From Cytophagaceae bacterium (GTDB taxonomy: Bacteria; Bacteroidota; Bacteroidia; Cytophagales; Flexibacteraceae): a stretch of 41,558 nt of DNA. The first letter of the stretch is position 1. Each line of letters begins with the position of its first letter. A model generated the notes under the pieces. It did not search any database. It saw nothing but the letters and a program-made list of their open reading frames with translations, and was not told the origin of the DNA. The stretch covers positions 1-41,558 of the forward strand of contig JAIYDB010000100.1 of assembly GCA_027487695.1 (NCBI GenBank), given 5' to 3'. The translations under genes and the position numbers were made by a program. Of the stretch, positions 40,375 through 41,558 are shown one piece after another.

Positions 40375-41558
40375 ATGACTGCTGCCGAAATTCGTAAGGC
40401 ATTTCTTGATTTCTTTGCCTCTAAAGGACATTCCATAGTACCTTCTGCTCCTTTGGTAATTAAAAACGATCCTACCCTAATGTTCACCAATAGCGGTATG
40501 AATCAGTTTAAAGACTATTTCCTAGGCAATAAGTCTGCTGTAAATAAGCGTGTAGCTGATACGCAAAAGTGTTTGAGGGTAAGTGGAAAGCATAACGACT
40601 TGGAAGAGGTGGGAATTGATACTTATCACCACACCATGTTTGAAATGCTTGGGAACTGGTCGTTTGGCGATTATTTCAAGAAAGATGCTCTAGAATGGAG
40701 CTGGGAGTTACTAACTGAGGTTTACAAATTACCTAAAGATAGATTGTATGTGACTGTTTTTGAGGGCGATGCCAAAGAAAACTTAGCATTTGATCAAGAG
40801 GCTTATGATATATGGAAAGGGCTAATTGCCGAGGACCATATTTTAATGGGCAATAAAAAGGATAACTTCTGGGAGATGGGCGACACTGGTCCTTGTGGTC
40901 CTTGTTCTGAAATACATATTGATTTACGTACGGAAGCAGAAATAGCTGCCAAGCCAGGCAAAGAACTAGTTAACGATAGCCACCCTCAGGTAATTGAGAT
41001 TTGGAATAATGTGTTTATGGAGTTTAACCGTAAGGCCGATAGTTCTTTGGAAAAACTACCAAACCAGCACGTAGATACAGGTATGGGTTTTGAACGTCTT
41101 TGTATGGCAATGCAAGGCAAAACTTCAAACTACGATACCGATGTTTTCCAGCCGCTTATTCAGTTTATTAGTAAGACCGCAAATAAACCTTACGAACAGT
41201 CAGACTCTCAGACTGATATAGCTATGCGTGTACTAGCCGACCATATTAGGGCGGTTGCATTCACCATTGCCGATGGACAATTACCTAGTAACAACAAAGC
41301 AGGCTATGTAATCCGCAGGATTTTACGTCGTGCGGTGCGTTATTACTACAATTTCTTAGGATTTAGAGAGCCATTTATGTACAAAATGGTGGCAATCTTA
41401 TCAGAGCAATTCCGATCTGTTTTTCCAGAACTAGCTGCACAGCAGGCATTTGTGGAGAAAGTAATTTTAGAAGAAGAAAGTAGCTTCCTCAGAACCTTAG
41501 AAACAGGCTTAAAGCGTTTGGAAGTAGCTTTTGAAGGCGGCATTACTACAATTGACGG
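40375..41558 (+). CDS. alaS: Alanyl-tRNA synthetase, N-terminal part (3' truncated by window)
   Basis: The frame starts at the ATG at 40375 ([19 protein letters not shown]) and stays open to the window end, showing about 394 of the usual 870 or so residues. Class II AlaRS motifs are clear: [19 protein letters not shown], the [13 protein letters not shown] and [18 protein letters not shown] blocks, [20 protein letters not shown], and [17 protein letters not shown]. The enzyme charges tRNA-Ala in the cytoplasm. The editing and C-Ala domains lie outside the window. No tRNA-Ala and no T-box-like leader is visible upstream. Confidence 0.97.
   Translation, partial: MTAAEIRKAFLDFFASKGHSIVPSAPLVIKNDPTLMFTNSGMNQFKDYFLGNKSAVNKRVADTQKCLRVSGKHNDLEEVGIDTYHHTMFEMLGNWSFGDYFKKDALEWSWELLTEVYKLPKDRLYVTVFEGDAKENLAFDQEAYDIWKGLIAEDHILMGNKKDNFWEMGDTGPCGPCSEIHIDLRTEAEIAAKPGKELVNDSHPQVIEIWNNVFMEFNRKADSSLEKLPNQHVDTGMGFERLCMAMQGKTSNYDTDVFQPLIQFISKTANKPYEQSDSQTDIAMRVLADHIRAVAFTIADGQLPSNNKAGYVIRRILRRAVRYYYNFLGFREPFMYKMVAILSEQFRSVFPELAAQQAFVEKVILEEESSFLRTLETGLKRLEVAFEGGITTID

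Noticed and set aside
41346-41543. Minus-strand open frame near the window end
   Set aside because: It is antisense to alaS, whose protein motifs are unambiguous.

Overview
The window is one contiguous stretch of a low-GC Bacteroidota chromosome. Four independent signs support this. There is a PorX-type response regulator and several proteins with type IX secretion system (T9SS) C-terminal sorting domains. Promoters fit the Bacteroidota pattern TTG-N17..20-TAnnTTTG. There is a bacillithiol deacetylase (BshB1). Shine-Dalgarno sequences are almost absent. I cannot place the organism below phylum from this sequence, although free-living, gliding-type Bacteroidota lineages would fit. No phage, transposon, integrase or CRISPR array was seen, and the layout is that of ordinary chromosome.

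Layout: (1) 1-2193, the 3' part of a YfhO-family membrane protein, then a Gly-Leu-Gly tRNA operon with its own promoter and terminator. (2) 2586-7370, a 1594-residue secreted chimera of NHL propeller, Ig-like domains and five leucine-rich modules with a T9SS tail. (3) 7549-9937, a small lipoprotein, a lone four-helix-bundle sensor and a cystathionine beta-synthase. (4) 10018-13333, porX with an upstream M50 protease, and a divergent hotdog thioesterase. (5) 13406-19595, a cobalamin riboswitch followed by five overlapping or nearly touching genes: T9SS beta-propeller, FGE-like protein, mini T9SS protein, BtuB-like TonB-dependent receptor and BtuG-like lipoprotein. (6) 19773-31242, a starch/alpha-glucan block of three GH13 enzymes and a stand-alone binding-module protein, all with T9SS tails, plus a cytoplasmic phosphohexomutase. 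(7) 31278-41558, mostly housekeeping: NTF2-like lipoprotein, tRNA-Thr, DUF349 protein, YqgE, PdxH, BshB1, an exonuclease/GIY-YIG fusion, Sua5, a glycosyltransferase and the 5' part of alaS.

How the genes work together: seven probable T9SS cargos lie in the same 41 kb as the T9SS regulator porX. The starch block probably breaks down glucan outside the cell or at its surface, and the phosphohexomutase could channel glucose phosphates in the cytoplasm. No SusC/SusD pair is present in the window.

The most interesting unit is the riboswitch operon. Its last two genes look like a BtuB-BtuG vitamin B12 uptake pair. Its first three genes (a T9SS-exported propeller, an FGE-fold protein without the catalytic cysteines, and a tiny T9SS protein) are not part of the textbook B12 uptake machinery, and they suggest a T9SS-dependent extension of surface corrinoid capture.
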